Below are positions 36,303-49,753 of a DNA stretch of 64,000 nucleotides, piece by piece. The DNA comes from Clarireedia homoeocarpa (taxonomy: Eukaryota; Ascomycota; Leotiomycetes; Helotiales; Rutstroemiaceae), in NCBI GenBank assembly GCA_001465935.1, contig LNKV01000057.1, positions 11,563 through 75,562 on the forward strand. The letters run 5' to 3'. A model generated the notes under the pieces. That model made no database searches. It worked only from the letters and a program-made list of their open reading frames with translations, and was not told where the DNA came from. Every line of letters begins with the position of its first letter. Positions within the stretch are counted from its first letter, which is position 1. A program made the position numbers and the translations under genes.

Positions 36303-39300
36303 AAATGTTCCCTGAAACCACAAGCCGCAAGAAATAACCGACAGATACTATAGATGGGGTCTGCTGATGTTGGAGGCCGACCTAAAGAGAAGGAAGGCAA
36401 TGACGATTGTACGGGGGAGCGGGAGTGCAAGGTGAAACGAGTGCTGAAGAATATTGTTGAAAATGATCAAAGGAATGGACAGGTCACACCAGGAGACCCT
36501 TGACGCACTGGCTATGAATTTGATATAGAGGATGTGATGAAATCGTCAATGTTGCTTAGTACGTGGAAGAGCAAAGAACAGGATTGGAAGTGTTTCTCGG
36601 GTTATGGAGAAGGCGAAACAACGAAGAGAGTTTCGTCCAAGCAAACGGTGCAGTGCGGAAAAGATGACAATATGACGAAGAAGAGGACAGAAGAACAGAC
36701 ACGGCAAAGCAAGGAAATGGATAACACTTATCTTTTAGTTACATTTATCTCAGCCCTGTCCCCGTCCGACGGACATCGGTACGGGAAATAATAAGCAGCT
36801 GCAAGTAAGAGCAAGATTGCTCGTAGTTGGTTAGGAGGTTCCGCAGTGTCATTGTGGTTATTGCGGATATTGTGGGAGAGTGAATTTGGGTTGTTTGAGA
36901 TAGATAGGACCCCCCAAGGTCGTTTAATTTAGAGACGACAGGGCAACCAGGGCCAGAAGCAGGGCCAGAGAAAAGGACTGGGGGGCCTGCTATCCTACCG
37001 TTGTGCCTATCTGATCGGCTGCCAGGATTGCCCCGTTGCGTTGCCCAGTCGAGCCAGTGCAGTCCAGTTGCCAGGCGAAAGAAAAGGTCAGTTGGTCGGT
37101 CTCCAAGATAGATCTGCAGGGTAGGTAGGATTTGGTAGTGGTCGTTTGTGGTGGTTTGTGGTGGTTTTCCAAAACTCCACAATCTCATCCCATGTCGGAG
37201 TTGGGCGGGATTCGAGGATTTCAGGGCGAGGGAATTGGGTCAGAAGAGATCAGCACCAGTTACAGGTTATCCGACAGATGTTTCGACATGGGATGATGCT
37301 CGGCATTCCGTTCTGGAAGGAGTCGATTTTGTTTTGGATGTGCGGCTGGGGGCAGAACCACGGTGCATTTCTACGAAGCACATACGCCGTACTTCGTCCT
37401 TACTGAGTAAGTAAGGTTAAGTACAGGACCGAGCCGTGAGAGTCCAACCTGCTCAAGCGCGGCTGCCGTTGCCTCTCTGAAGAGGCTTGAGATCGCGTGT
37501 TGAAACTGGTGTTGGGTGCAAGGAAGAAAGAGCCGGCGAATCAAATGCGCGTGTGTCAGCGTGCCTAGGATACCCGAGCATGTGTGGAGATGGAGTAATT
37601 TACTGTGATCCAATAACGAGATGAAGATATAATAGCCAAAATTGGACTTGATAGAAATTGCAAGTGGATACAGTATCTGCAGAGCGCAGAGCAGAGCAAC
37701 ATGGAAGCAGAACAGAGGGTGGACGAAGGTTTTCTGTTATTTTGGCGGAGACGTCTAGTTCCAACTTCCCCAAAGGTGTCGATTTGATATAAGGGTGCAA
37801 TATCGTATCCAAATCGAGCTCCAGTGGTATAAAAGCGCCAAAAAGCACTGTACGGCGAGTAGGTAGGTATAATTTAAGCTTGCAACGAGTGTTGTTGTAT
37901 AACTTACATCAGAGTCAAATAGCAATGACGCTATATCCCATAGTTGTAATGATGTGTATAGCTACTCCCTAGCTTGTAAGATTTACTTCGCTTTCATGAC
38001 AGCCTGCCTGCTACATAATACATATCAGACGACGACTACCACGACTACCACGACTACCACGACTACCACGACTACCACGACTACCGCGACCACCACGACC
38101 AGGCCATGGCGACGTTACAGTAGAACGAAGCAATTGCTTTTTATGAAACGTTGAAGAACTCTCCCTGCCTTTCCCTGACTTCTCCTCCCATGTTCTAACT
38201 TCTCGTGGCGTTTGGTAAAAGCTTGGCACGAATTAGGTTATGGTCAGTGGTTCGAGATCACCACAACATGGAGATCCTAGATTGCTAGTTGTATAACTCA
38301 GCGTTTGCTCTCGATCTACGAAAGTATTACATTACAACTACATTCAGCCAATAGATACTATGTAGAATGTCACTAATTCTTACTAGAACTGGCATCCGAC
38401 TGGCACTCCTTGCGGCTCTTGCTCTGTGCAATACGAGGACGCGATTAGATGAGATGAAAGGACGAACCGGGTGAAGATCCAAAGATCAAGCCAGGTTCCT
38501 CTGCCATGATCGATCCCATCCATACCTAGGCACCTTTGCTTCGGAGATCGTGTAAAAACTACGAAGCACTCTCTGTGAATTCACAGGACAGGTGGGTAAG
38601 ATCTGCAGTATCTAGAACGATTGCTCGAATAGGGTAATAGCCCGTCTCGTTCTATAAAGTACTGTGTACGTACACACAAAGCTTGGAAGTTAGGCAGGAT
38701 AAAAAAGAGGTAATTTCCAGCCGCCCGACGTTGTACCAAGATCTAGGTACAGTACACGCTGTCAGGCTTTCTCTTCATTTCCACGTTCAGGCTGGCTGCC
38801 AGGATGTGCCTCAGATGGTCGATGCTGTGATATCATTATAAGCAGAAGGACGAGAAGGGTAACCCGTCTGTACGAAGGTATCCACATGGGATATTTCATC
38901 TTGCTGACGAGGCCGAGAGCTTGTCCCAATCAGCCAGCCAGCTATATGAGAAGAATAAACAGCGAATAGCCTATGTTGTTCTGCAAAATGGCAGGCCTGG
39001 TTTTGAAATGACCTGCGACGAAGCTGCGTGGCATTTCCCGACTTTGAAACGCCGTGTGGTGTACGGAGTATGATAATCATTATGCCTTCCCAAGTCTATA
39101 TACGTGTGTTACGTTGACACAACATGTCTAGGCTTTCATTTACCTTCCAATGTAAGAATACCTACCACCAGAATGACCGGACATTACACCTGTAACTAGA
39201 GGACCCCATTCAAGAAGAAGGCTTGCGGACGGTAGCTCGTTGTCGGTCCAATTGGCCAAGATAGTCCAGGAAGAGCAGAAGTCTTAGCTAGGCTTGGTGT

Positions 39301-41039
39301 AGTTGCAACCCATCACCAGGGGGTGTACTAACTGAGTGACCAGCCGTAATTTAGTCGAAATCATCAAAAAGTGGTTTAAAATCGATATTATTTAGCAACG
39401 CATTGTAGAATCGCTGGCTCTTTCCGGTCGTAAATTCGCAGGGTATTACTTTATTAGTAGATGTAATCTTATATATTGTAAGCCTAGTATTGACCATATT
39501 TAATATGGTTGATTAAAGAGTGTTGGTAGTTAGAAATGAGGGCATTCGCTTACAATTTGGTCACTCAATTACTACACCCCCTGGTGCATCAGCAATTTAA
39601 AAGAAAAAAGAAAATCACAATTCCTCATACTGTACGAAGGAAGAAGTACTGTACTTTTACGCGGCAGTTGCTATACGAGGACATTGGAAGGGGAAATGGG
39701 CTCTTTTCGGATAATAGGAAATTATCACTACCAGAAATGCAAACGGAATGGAACACGGCCAGCGACCTTCTAGAACAAAATGAGCTGCATAAAAGTATAG
39801 AATGAAGAGATCTCTCCAAATTAAGATATCAACAGACTCACCCATACAACCTTTGAAATTGGTCTTCGGGGAACGAAGGAGTCTCAACGGTCGATTCTTT
39901 AAAACCCGGTACCATAATTAATCTCCTGGGAACCTATCACCGAATCCATACTCATTACTGTTGCTACTTGTATGAAGACCGTCACTTTTCTTTCCTGGCA
40001 TTATTGTGGTGGAGGAGTCCCAAAGGTACGATCAGGTTATATTGATTGGCAGCATCCAGACCTCAAAAAAGGGGCTTGGTTGGACTGGTTGGACTGGTCT
40101 GCGCAAACAGATGCCACGTGAAAGGGGCCGGTAATTACGAAGGTAGCTAGTCGTTCAACATAATATATCTGTAGGATTTGCAGCTGTATACTCCGTCGCA
40201 TGGTCGAGGTTACCAGGTGATGGATTGGATGCCATCTCACGATGCAGTTGGAAGTGTCATGTTATCGTTCACCGGCAGTCTCACCGAGTTTGCAAACTTG
40301 GACTGTGTAGTTCTACGGAGTAGGAGAGGTATCACCACATGGCACATGGCGTGAAATATGGAGATCCTGCTGCTTTGCGCCAGGCCATTGAAGGGCGGAG
40401 GAAGATGGTTTCTGATATTGTCTCTCATATGAGGATTTAGCTACTTGGAGGATGAAAGTCATAAGATTCTTGCAGCCAGTCGAACGTTGATACATTCCCT
40501 TTGCCACTGCTACTCCGTAGGACCAGGACGTTTCGTTGCCTTTGAATGTCGGGTGTGCAAATAACCGTAGAGTACAACGGTCCGGCCGCATGCTTCTCGA
40601 CGGAGGGGAGAGATTGAAAGGATACAGCATTGATTCGTCTGATTCATTGATTAAAGAACAAGACACCGACAAATCGACACCGACAACTCCTCCGTACGAT
40701 TGCAGCAAATACACACAGACAAAGGCGAACTTGGCTGACTTTCACACCGCAAACAACCTTGAACGCAACAACTCATCAGCAAACGAATCTCCTTCGACCA
40801 CCCAACGTGCAGCCCCACCAAAAAACTTTGGATCTAAACAAGCGAACCGTGCCAGTCCAAGACCCTCCTCACGCTTTTTATTTAGAGTAGAAGTTGCCTG
40901 TTACAGCTTACCTGCCATCTAATCACATTTTATCACCATCAACGACTTCTCTCCTCGAAAGCTTCATCTTGCGATACCATATCACCTTGTGCTACTAGTA
41001 CTTCTTCTTTTATAATAACTTCTTCGCAAATCTTTCAAG
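36303..41039. other. Gene-poor 4.7-kb region
   Basis: No convincing gene on either strand. It includes the promoter of the 961-aa gene (left part), a 9-bp satellite (38033-38101), an A/T-rich patch (39350-39530) and three exact copies of TACGGAGTA/TACTCCGTA (39062, 40314, 40511). The last ~300 bases, rich in CAA/CA and CT, look like the profilin promoter and leader. Open frames at 40313-40714 (-) and 40536-40922 (+) overlap each other and resemble no family. Confidence 0.5.
38033..38101 (+). repeat. ACGACTACC 9-bp satellite
   Basis: About seven tandem copies of acgactacc (a GGTAGTCGT array on the other strand), the last ones degenerate (acgactaccgcgaccacc). Read as protein it would be poly-Thr or Arg-Gly-Ser repeats, but no gene surrounds it. 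Confidence 0.92.
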
Positions 41040-41894
41040 ATGTCTTGGCAAGGTAAGTCGTTGAGTCATTTTTTCTGTGGAGCCCTCCCGCACGCGTTTA
41101 CCCCTCCTTCGAACCCCTCTATGAGCAATTAAAACGGGATTTTACTGACCATTTCCGGTAGCATATATCGACACAAGGTAAGGAAATCACTACAGGCGAT
41201 GGGCGGAGATGAGAGGGAGCAAGAAACTGATGAGAAAATAGTCTTGTTGGCAGCGGACATGTCGAGAAAGGAGCCATCTACAATTTGGAGGGAAACAGCT
41301 GCTGGGCTACGAGCGATGGGTTCGCGGTACGATAACCCCCTTTTCTGATCCCCCCCTATGTTTTCCCTCGACCTCCCATTTAAAATACCACGGTCGACGG
41401 CAATATCAGGATGAGGCTGGGGCTTATGCTGATGAAACTTACGCAGATCACACCCACAGAAATGGCCGAAGTTGTGAAAGGATTGAGCGGTCAACAAGAT
41501 GGTCTATACGCAAACGGTCTACATCTTGCCGGCGAGAAGTACATTCTCACAAAGGTGGAGGAGGACAATAAGGTGCTATACGCCAGAAAGGTTTGTTTGC
41601 AACATTTTTTATGATATTATTTATGCCATAAATGAGCCAACCTTTTCATGAACCACGAATAGTTCATTCCCACGACTGTTTCTACCTTCTGTCTTTACAC
41701 ATTATGCGATCATCTCACTTTTTCACAACGAGGTATGATACTAAATTAATATCAAACAGGACAAAGATGGCCTCGTCATTGCCAAAACCGCTCAAGCCAT
41801 CATCGTCGCCCGCTACGCCGACCCTATGATCGCCGGAAACACCGCAGAGACTGTCCAAAAACTCGCCGACTACCTTATTAAATCCGGCTACTAA
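41040..41894 (+). CDS. PFY1: Profilin
   Basis: Actin-monomer-binding protein that feeds ATP-actin to formins and binds poly-proline and phosphoinositides. Five exons: 41040-41052, 41162-41177, 41242-41326, 41447-41590 and 41760-41894; 130 aa, the typical profilin size. The first two exons are very short (13 and 16 nt). Family features are the N-terminal MSWQAYIDTSLVGSGHV, then WATSDGFAITPTEM, GLHLAGEKYILTK and the C-terminal helix ETVQKLADYLIKSGY. Every junction restores the profilin frame. The 5' flank is CA/CT-rich, as expected for a highly expressed gene. It is convergent with the helicase gene, with 513 bp between the stops. Confidence 0.97.
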
Positions 41895-42407
41895 GCAGCC
41901 CTACATGTCACTTCTCTTTCTTATCGGTTGGCAATGATACGAAAATCGGTGTAGGTGAGGATTTTGAGGAAGAAATTGCGCGGAGGATGAGGGAGCCAAT
42001 AGTGTAAAATGGAGCTGGTGATGTCAGAGGCAGATACTAGAATAGTGTCGACTGGTCGATGAATCATGATGAAAACGGGAATGAAAACCTTTTTCTATAT
42101 CATATTGGCAGAAGCACATTCTCCCTGTTTCAACGGTCTTATGCTCTCTCATTTATACGAGCTTGTCCAACTCTACGCTATTTCATCAATACAAGAATAG
42201 GCTCGGTGATTTTCAAGTATAACCTGCTCTTAGACTCTCGCCTAAGTGACTACTCCGTATTCTTGCAATTGTTTCCGTTCAAAAAGAGGATGAGCATCTC
42301 CAAAATGGAGAAGAGATGAGCATCAATCAGTACTCTAGTGATCTTCTCTCCTATAACCTTTTGCTCCAAAACCTAACAACTAGCACATCTCTTACATCTC
42401 TCTACAT
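41895..42407. other. Intergenic between convergent profilin and helicase genes
   Basis: Contains both 3' flanks and one exact TACTCCGTA (42251-42259). No gene is seen. Confidence 0.5.
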
Positions 42408-45400
42408 CTAAGCACTCCTCTCGCCCACTCCTTTCCCCTTCCCAGCCCCCTTCTCATCCTTCCCCTTCCCATCATCAACCACTCTCATCACATCCGGGAC
42501 CTCCACTCCCTCCACCTTATACACCATCCCCCTATACCCATCACTAACAACCCACACATCAAACACCCTCCCATCCTCCACCTTCCCTTCATCCCCATCG
42601 CCTACCCCACCCGGGAACTTCATAACCGTCCTCACCACCGGCCTACTCCCCACGCCAACCCCAGCGTTTCCACCATTCTTTCCCTTCCCCTGTCTGCCAC
42701 CGCCACCAGCACCCCATCCCACCCTCCTAATCCCCACCACCTCGTCCGCTCCCTTCCGACACAACACCACAAACCAGCCCTCGCTCTGCGGCTTCGGGAA
42801 CCGCGGCGCGTACATCTTCGCCTCTTTATCCATCAGCGGGTTTAACCGCTGAATGCTAACTGTTAGTTGCAGCGCCGTTACGTTCTGCACGTCGATTTTG
42901 AGATTCGGGATTGCATTTGCTGCCTTTTCGAATTTGTTCATCTGGGCCGGGGCAGAGGGGATGGGGAGGGTATTTTTGAGGGATTGGTAGGCCTGGGGAG
43001 AGAGGGCAGAGAAAGCTTGGAGGGTTGTGGGGACGGGAGTTGAGGATGGAGGGCTGAAGTCAGCTGAGATATGAGGGAAGATGGAGAGGGCGTGGTCGGT
43101 AGGCCAGCGCGCGGATTTGATACACTGGAGAAGCGTAATCATCTGCATAACGGAGGAAAGATATCCCATTTCGGTCAGAACATCGATGCTAGCCTGGATG
43201 ATACGGATAGCCTGGTCGAGCACGGATGTTTGGTCGCCGACGTAATCGCTGATGGGTAGGTCGATGCGGGACATATGTGCTTGCAGGAGAAGGAAGGCTT
43301 TGACGTGGGGATCCCACATAGGGAGGTTATCGAAGGAGGAAGCTGAGAGAGGCAGATTGCGGGAGAGCTCAGCGTTGATGAGGTCTTCATTGTGACGGAC
43401 GGGGAGCTCGTCGTATTCGGTTGCCGAGGACATCCAGGAGAGAACATCTTTGAATGTTGCATCGGGTTTGGCATTTTTGACGAGGTGGCGGATAGTTTTG
43501 TGGGAGAGGTAGTAGTAGCTCATGATTTTGCCGAGGGGTGTTGGGTCGACGTTGCCGTTGGGGTAGATTTCGAGACACTTTGATTCCGCGAGCTCGTTGA
43601 GAGACTTTTCAACCATGGTGATCATATAATCGTTGGCCATTTGCTGTGCGGTAATAGTGTTATGTTCTTCGGCTGAGATTTCAAGACCGTAGTATGATGG
43701 ATTCTTGTGGAGCCGACGGAAGAAGAATGTCCATGTAAGATAGTCCAGAGCATCTTGCTTGGTGGTGATAGTTTCGGCGGATACTTCAGCACCAAGATGG
43801 TTGTCTAGGACATTGTGTAAAGATGATTCTACTGGGAATCCAGTATGCAGGAAATGTTTATAGAATGCCTTCTTAGAATCTTGCGTGAAGATGCGTGCAA
43901 TTCCCGAAGTATCGAATTGAGGACGTCCAGCACGACCTAGCATTTGCAGAACATCTGTAAGATCCATGTCCTTGTATCCTTCTATCTTTGCGTCGAAGAA
44001 CTGGGTACCTTTCACAACAACTAAATGGGCGGGAAGATTGACACCCCATGCTAAAGTAGATGTTGCGACTAGGATTTGAATCTTGTTGTGGGCAAATAAT
44101 TCTTCAGCTAACGACCGATCGGATTCCACCAAACCAGCATGATGTAGACCGATACCAAAACTTAATGCTTCTTTCAAGGCATCATCCTTAACTCGAGCAA
44201 GATTGAGCTGAAGGTCTTCCTCTGACATCTTAACGAAACGACGTGGATTATCTTCCATCCCACAGAAATTTATCAAGTCCTTGGCTGTCAAACGTGTTTG
44301 CCTTCGAGAAGCGACGAAGACGATGACTGGCTTATCTGGACTATGCGTCTTGATAGCCAAGAATGTCGGCCTGTTCATAGATTGCATCAAGGGGCAGAAG
44401 CCACGCACTTCTGGAAAACCGTCGATGAAGATTTCAAGAGGAACAGGTCTGACGGAGTGACGAAAGTTGAATAAGCCTTCCTTAACGCCCAGCCAGTTAC
44501 CAAGATCCGTAGCATTGGCACATGCGGTCGACATTCCCATGAGTCTGACCGAATTCTTTGTCTCCGCAGCAATGTAATTCATTCGAGAAACAATAATCTC
44601 CAGAATAGGACCACGATCTCCACCAAGTAAGTGGATTTCATCGATGATGACCAGACTGACCTGTCTAACGTAACTTCTCGTGGTCCATGAACGACTAATA
44701 CCATCCCATTTCTCGGGCGTAGTGATGATGATATCCGCATCTCTGATAGTTCTCGTATCAGGCGTGTTGTCACCTGTCAATTCGACCAATTTCAACCCCA
44801 TCTGACGGGTCAAGCGAGCTCCCCAATCTTTGACTCGCTCACGAACAAGCGCCTTCATTGGGGCGATGTAGACGACTTTTGAGCCAGGCTTCTCTCGGAA
44901 TGCCCACCACATTGCCAGTTCACATGCAATTGTCTTTCCAGAACCTGTAGGAGAACCAAGAAGAACATTTGCAGAAGTGTGGTAAAGCGTGTGAAATATT
45001 TGCGTCTGCATAGGATTAAAGTACTGGAAGCGCTTGCCATAAATCTCTTCAAGTGCCGCGTTCTTAAGAGCGCTAATGGGGAGTGGCTGTAGATTCAAGA
45101 GATCGGTATACACACTTTCTGTGTCGGGTCTGATCAAGTGCTGGAAAGAGATTGGATATACTGTTTCGGCCCCAAGCCATCTGTCAGACACTGCTCTTAC
45201 ATAAATCTGCGTAGGCAGTGGGTCAGAGAGAGGGATCGTAAAATTGAGCTCATGATCGTCGTATAGCTTCTTCCTGTTGAGTATGAAAAACTCATGATGA
45301 TATATTTCAGAAGTCTCAGAGTTCTCAACCCAGATCCAGTAACTCTCTGAAGTGCCATTGTGTCTATCGTTCCACTTGAATTCCGGCGTCAACCACAATC

Positions 45401-48400
45401 TAATCCGTAAAACATCTCGATTCAGAGGTGCAATCTCAGCTTCTACACTGAGAGTCGGAAAGTTGTCCAGGATCTTGGATATCGTCTTTCCTGCGGCGTG
45501 ATTATGTACCATGGCGCCTATTTCAGCTGCGTCCATTTCTTTCAGCGTTTCAATAGAAAGACTCTCCTTGGAATCTAATTGGTTCAAGACTGGTTTAGCT
45601 AGCTCGAATTGATGCAGAGGATGTTGGAAAGCCCATATTCTCTTTTCGATAGATTTGCACAAGGAGAGAAGCACAAGACACTGATGACCCCAGCGACGAT
45701 TCAAGGCAATCATGAACAAAGCTCGACATATTCTAGCAGCTTGCTGAGCAACGTAATTGGAATCGTTGGCAAGCGCAAAATCCTCGAGTTGCGCTCGGGA
45801 TATGTAAGACTGAAGCAGAATGTTCGTCTTAGCTTGTGGGGTATCAATACCACCGGCAACTTGGCAAGGAACGAAGTCATTTTCTCGGAGACCAGTCAAT
45901 TCTTTAGCTTCGTTATCTCTCGACTGAATGTTATCGAACTCTCCACTCATAGCAATCATCGTTAATACGTCGGCTTCGGACGCTTGTGGTTTCATCTTCG
46001 TATTTACACGGTCAGTCCAGGTGAAACAAATTGAGTGTGAATTTACTAACCATAGTGTTGAAGATCTGAATACTGGTGTGAAGGATGTAAAATTGGCTAG
46101 CAATACGCCCGACGTCTTTGCTTCGTAATTCCTCAGTTGTCTCGTTGAATATAATCATTTGGCTCTGCTGTAGCGTTCTAGCAGCTTGAATGCACAGTTG
46201 CCGGCGACGTTGTACGAGGTTAGGATCATCTCGAGCCTCAGCCCAATCGATACCGTAAGTCAAAGGATCTCTCTTCATCCGGACGAACAAATACGAGTAT
46301 CCAAGCCATGTTACTGCTTCAGGAATTGATGTAACAGTTCCCAGACCAATTTCGGCATTCAAATTATCTACCAGATGTTTGGAGAATCTGGATTCGATAG
46401 GAACCTGAGAGGTAACAGCCTGAAGATAATGATCTAGCTTATCGGCTGTCGTGCAAATCATACCAATACCAGTATCTTGGAACTGTGGTCTACCAGCACG
46501 ACCGAAAATCTGAAGAACATCTAAAATTCCTAGGTCGATGAACTTACCGTCCTGGGCACTGTACACTTGTGTCCCTTTGATGACTACCGCAGCAGCGGGT
46601 AAGTTAACACCCCATGCAAGTGTAGCAGTACAGCACAATACTTTCAGAACACCATTTCCGAACAATTTTTCCATGAGATTCCTATCGGATCGAGCCATGC
46701 CGGCATGATGGATGCCGATACCCTTTGGTAGCAATTCACGCAACTCGCGTCCTCGAGAGCTCTTCATTTCCTTAACGGCTGCTTCGTATTGAGGATGATT
46801 GGAAGGATCAAACAGATCTATGCAAGCCTCATCTATGGCCTTCTCATATAACATCTTGGCAGTATTGAAAGTATCCTTTCTTGAATGAACAAAAACCATA
46901 ACTTGATGGTTCTGTTCCAGCATATCTCGAACCTTTTCAAATGCTGTAGTGTCGATATTGTCTCGAGATTGCTTGGTTCCAGCTTTGCCTTTTACGCCAA
47001 TGAAGTGTTGCTCTAAAGGAACTGGTCTGAAGCTGGCGTCGAAGTAGAATAGGCCTGCATATCGGTTTACTTTCAAGAAATCGGCAACGTCAATATAATT
47101 GGGTAGGGTCGCAGAAAGACCAACAATTCGAATGAGAGACTGGGTACTCTCGACTTGCCGCTCTGTACGAGCAACTAAAGACTCAAGGACAGCACCTCGA
47201 TCATCGTGAAGCATGTGAACTTCATCAATGATCAGGAGTCGAACTTTTTGAACCAATTCCGTATCACCGGTGCCTTTGCGCGTAACCACGTCCCATTTCT
47301 CAGGGGTGGTGACAATGATTTGGGTTTGAAGGATCTCCTTCTTTGTAAGATGCATATCTCCAGTAAATTCACGAGCTTGAATACCCAGCCATGCAAGGCG
47401 TTTGCCCAGCTTTTCTGTAATTTCCGCTGCCAATGCTTTCATTGGAGCAACATAGACAATCTTAAAATCCTCAAGATTAACCACAAAATTTGTAGACTCG
47501 GAATTTTCAGCAGGAGATGGTGTAACATTTTCGCCAATGGCATGGAGTATCGTGAGCATTGCTGCATCTGTTTTACCCTAGACCAGTGTCAATAAATGAT
47601 GGCGAAGAAGGAGCCAAACAAAGTGATACTTACTGCACCAGTGGGAGCACAAATGAGCATGTTCTCACTCGTCTTATACGCAACAGGATATACCAGACTC
47701 TGCATACGATTCAAGGACTTGTAGCCCCTGAAAGTATTCCTGCAAAGACCGTCCATCTCGGAGATTTCGACGAGTCGTCGACCTGCACCAAGTGTGCCAA
47801 CCTTACCTGCAGGAATTGTATACTCAGAATATCTCTGTAAAGCGTCAGCGCCGGATATGGGACCACAATGATTTCACGAAAGGTGGCAATACATAGAGCT
47901 TACTTCATGTTCTGTTCTCTCATTACCCATTGGCAGAGCATACTTTCTACCCCTTGAGTCAAGTATATTGCCGGCATGATGAGATTTATACACATGAGGG
48001 TAATTCTCCTCACCTCTGTTAAGGCCGGGACCTAATACGGCATTCTTGTGCTCATAGTCTCTCTGCCTCAAAGTTTCCTCTCGCTGTTTCTTGGTTTGCA
48101 GCTTTCCGGTGAAGATACCATCGTCTCTAGTCCTAGTAACCGCTGTGGGAGCAGTGATTTCTTTCCGATGTGAAATGATCTCGATCACAAAGTCCAAATC
48201 ATCGAAGCCAATCATGTCTGTCAAAGTCGATTGGAGTTCTTCTTCACCACTATCGGAAGCCACTATAGCCATGACCTGTTCCTGAAGATCATTTGCCGAC
48301 AGTCCTTGTTTCCTTTGAGCAAGCTCCATGCATTTAGCTTTCAACCATTGAGGTCCATAACTTCCAGCATCTGCGCTGTCAGAGAGCCCAGGGATATCGT

Positions 48401-48638
48401 CGTAGAAATCGCTACCGGATAGATTGTCATCATTATCACTGATGAAGTCCCAAACATCATCTCCACTGCTCCCAGTGAGTTCTTCATCATCGTCGTCGAA
48501 ATCCACATCAATATCATAAGATTCTGCTTCACCATTTGTGGACTTGGGAGGCAAATTCAACTCTGCCAAGGCGCTCTTCATAGCAGCAAGTTGCGCTTGC
48601 CACTGTGATTCGGCGGAATCTAGAGTCGTAGGAGACAT
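42408..48638 (-). CDS. SLH1: Double-cassette Ski2-like helicase, Slh1/ASCC3
   Basis: DExH helicase of the ribosome-quality-control trigger (RQT) complex, which splits collided ribosomes; the human orthologue is ASCC3. Four exons, 48638-47904, 47834-47634, 47577-46051 and 45995-42408, give 2016 aa (yeast Slh1 is 1967). The N-terminal ~245 residues are acidic (DVDFDDDDEELTGSSGDD). Cassette 1 has APTGAGKT (K314) and DEVH (430-433), then a winged helix and Sec63 unit. Cassette 2 has SPTGSGKT (K1175) and DEIH (1273-1276), then a second Sec63 unit. Both ATPase sites look intact, unlike Brr2, whose second cassette is degenerate. The intron splitting APTGA/GKT is in phase. The C-terminal ~100 residues contain a Gly/Lys-rich insertion (WGAGGGGRQGKGKNGG). 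It starts 304 bp from the divergent YKT6. Confidence 0.95.
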
Positions 48639-48942
48639 GATTTTCCTTCCTCTGCAATCTTCGGATCTGTTACAGACAAAATGTGGCAGATTTTATGTCT
48701 CAGCTACAGTGTCACGAGTGTATGCCTCCATATGCTTAGTGAATAGTTCTAAGCGGGGTGTGGCAGTATCGGCGAAAAGAATGTCCGTTGATTCTAGATA
48801 AGTTATGTATTGATTATACTGTGCATGAGGTAACCACCGAACGAGTTTCAACATAAGAACAAAACCACACTTCAACCTCTCAAGCAAGTTTTATATTCCT
48901 AGAACTTTCTACGGTTACAAGAAATAATCCACAGCCGCAAAC
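48639..48942. promoter_or_regulatory. Divergent SLH1/YKT6 promoter region
   Basis: These 304 bp separate the divergent start codons of the helicase and the SNARE, so both promoters are confined here. No clear TATA box or palindromic operator was noticed. Confidence 0.55.
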
Positions 48943-49753
48943 ATGAAGTTGCATTACATTGGGGTATATCGCAATCCTAGCCTTGATATCATTAAGCTGA
49001 CCGCTATCAGATAATCAAGAACAACGAGACTCCTGCACACGAGTTGTGCTCGGCGAAGGAGTTGAGCTCATTCGGACGATTTACAAGAAATAGGTGCGAC
49101 TGTTCATGGTGTATATTGATGCGCAGACTGCTGATGAGTGGACGTTAGTGCTGGCGAGTTTATGACAGTATTCAGTAAGACGGTCGCCGAACGAACAAAG
49201 CCGGGCCAGAGGCAAGATATCGAACAAGATTGTAAGATCGCTCTCCCAGCTGTGGTTTCTACCTCTTTTTGCTGACTGAAGTATCATCTAGCCAACACAT
49301 TTCACGCATATGGACGAAGCGAAGGTATTTGCGGCATAATAATCTCCGATCATGAATACCCAGCCCTTGTCGCACATCAACTTCTTTCTAAGGTTGTCGA
49401 TGAGTTCATCAGCGCCCACCCTCAGTCGGAATGGGCTACCTCGAACCCAACTATCTCCTTCCCACCACTCGATGATTATATTACAAAATATCAGGACCCC
49501 CAACAAGCGGACAGTATCATGAAGATTCAGAAGGAGTTGGATGAGACCAAGATCGTGTTGCATAAGACTATCGAGAGTGTTTTGGAGAGAGGGGAGAAAA
49601 TTGATGAGTTGGTAGCCAAGAGTGATGGTTTGAGCGCGCAGAGCAAGATGTTTTATAGTAAGTTTCATCGCGTTTCAACTCGCGGAAATGCAAGCCGCTA
49701 ATATTATGATAGCACAAGCAAAGAAGCAGAACTCGTGCTGTGTAGTTATGTAA
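48943..49753 (+). CDS. YKT6: R-SNARE Ykt6
   Basis: Longin-domain R-SNARE acting in ER-Golgi, intra-Golgi, endosomal and vacuolar fusion and in autophagosome fusion. Five exons: 48943-48963, 49011-49093, 49149-49231, 49292-49657 and 49713-49753; 197 aa (yeast 200). The longin domain comprises residues 1 to about 130 (MKLHYIG, then IIKNNETPAHELCSAKELSS). The SNARE motif begins near SIMKIQKELDETKIVLHKT and has its zero-layer arginine in LERGEKIDELV. The C-terminus is CCVVM, giving the tandem cysteines needed for palmitoylation and prenylation; there is no transmembrane segment, as expected. Each intron is 47-60 nt and all junctions are in phase. No single frame spans the gene, so a naive ORF call would miss its 5' half. 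Confidence 0.96.

Noticed and set aside
38180..38275. Possible tRNA: GGTTCGAGATC resembles a B box near 38249
   Set aside because: No matching A box, anticodon stem or acceptor pairing could be found upstream at the right distance.
40313..40922. Two overlapping frames of 133 codons (-) and 128 codons (+)
   Set aside because: They overlap on opposite strands and show no domain; the plus frame lies in the expected profilin promoter and leader.
36303..41039. A secondary-metabolite or mobile-element cluster in the gene-poor island
   Set aside because: No oxidoreductase, transferase, transposase or reverse transcriptase motif was found, and no terminal inverted repeats were seen.
49288..49668. 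126-codon minus-strand frame
   Set aside because: It is antisense to the main YKT6 coding exon.
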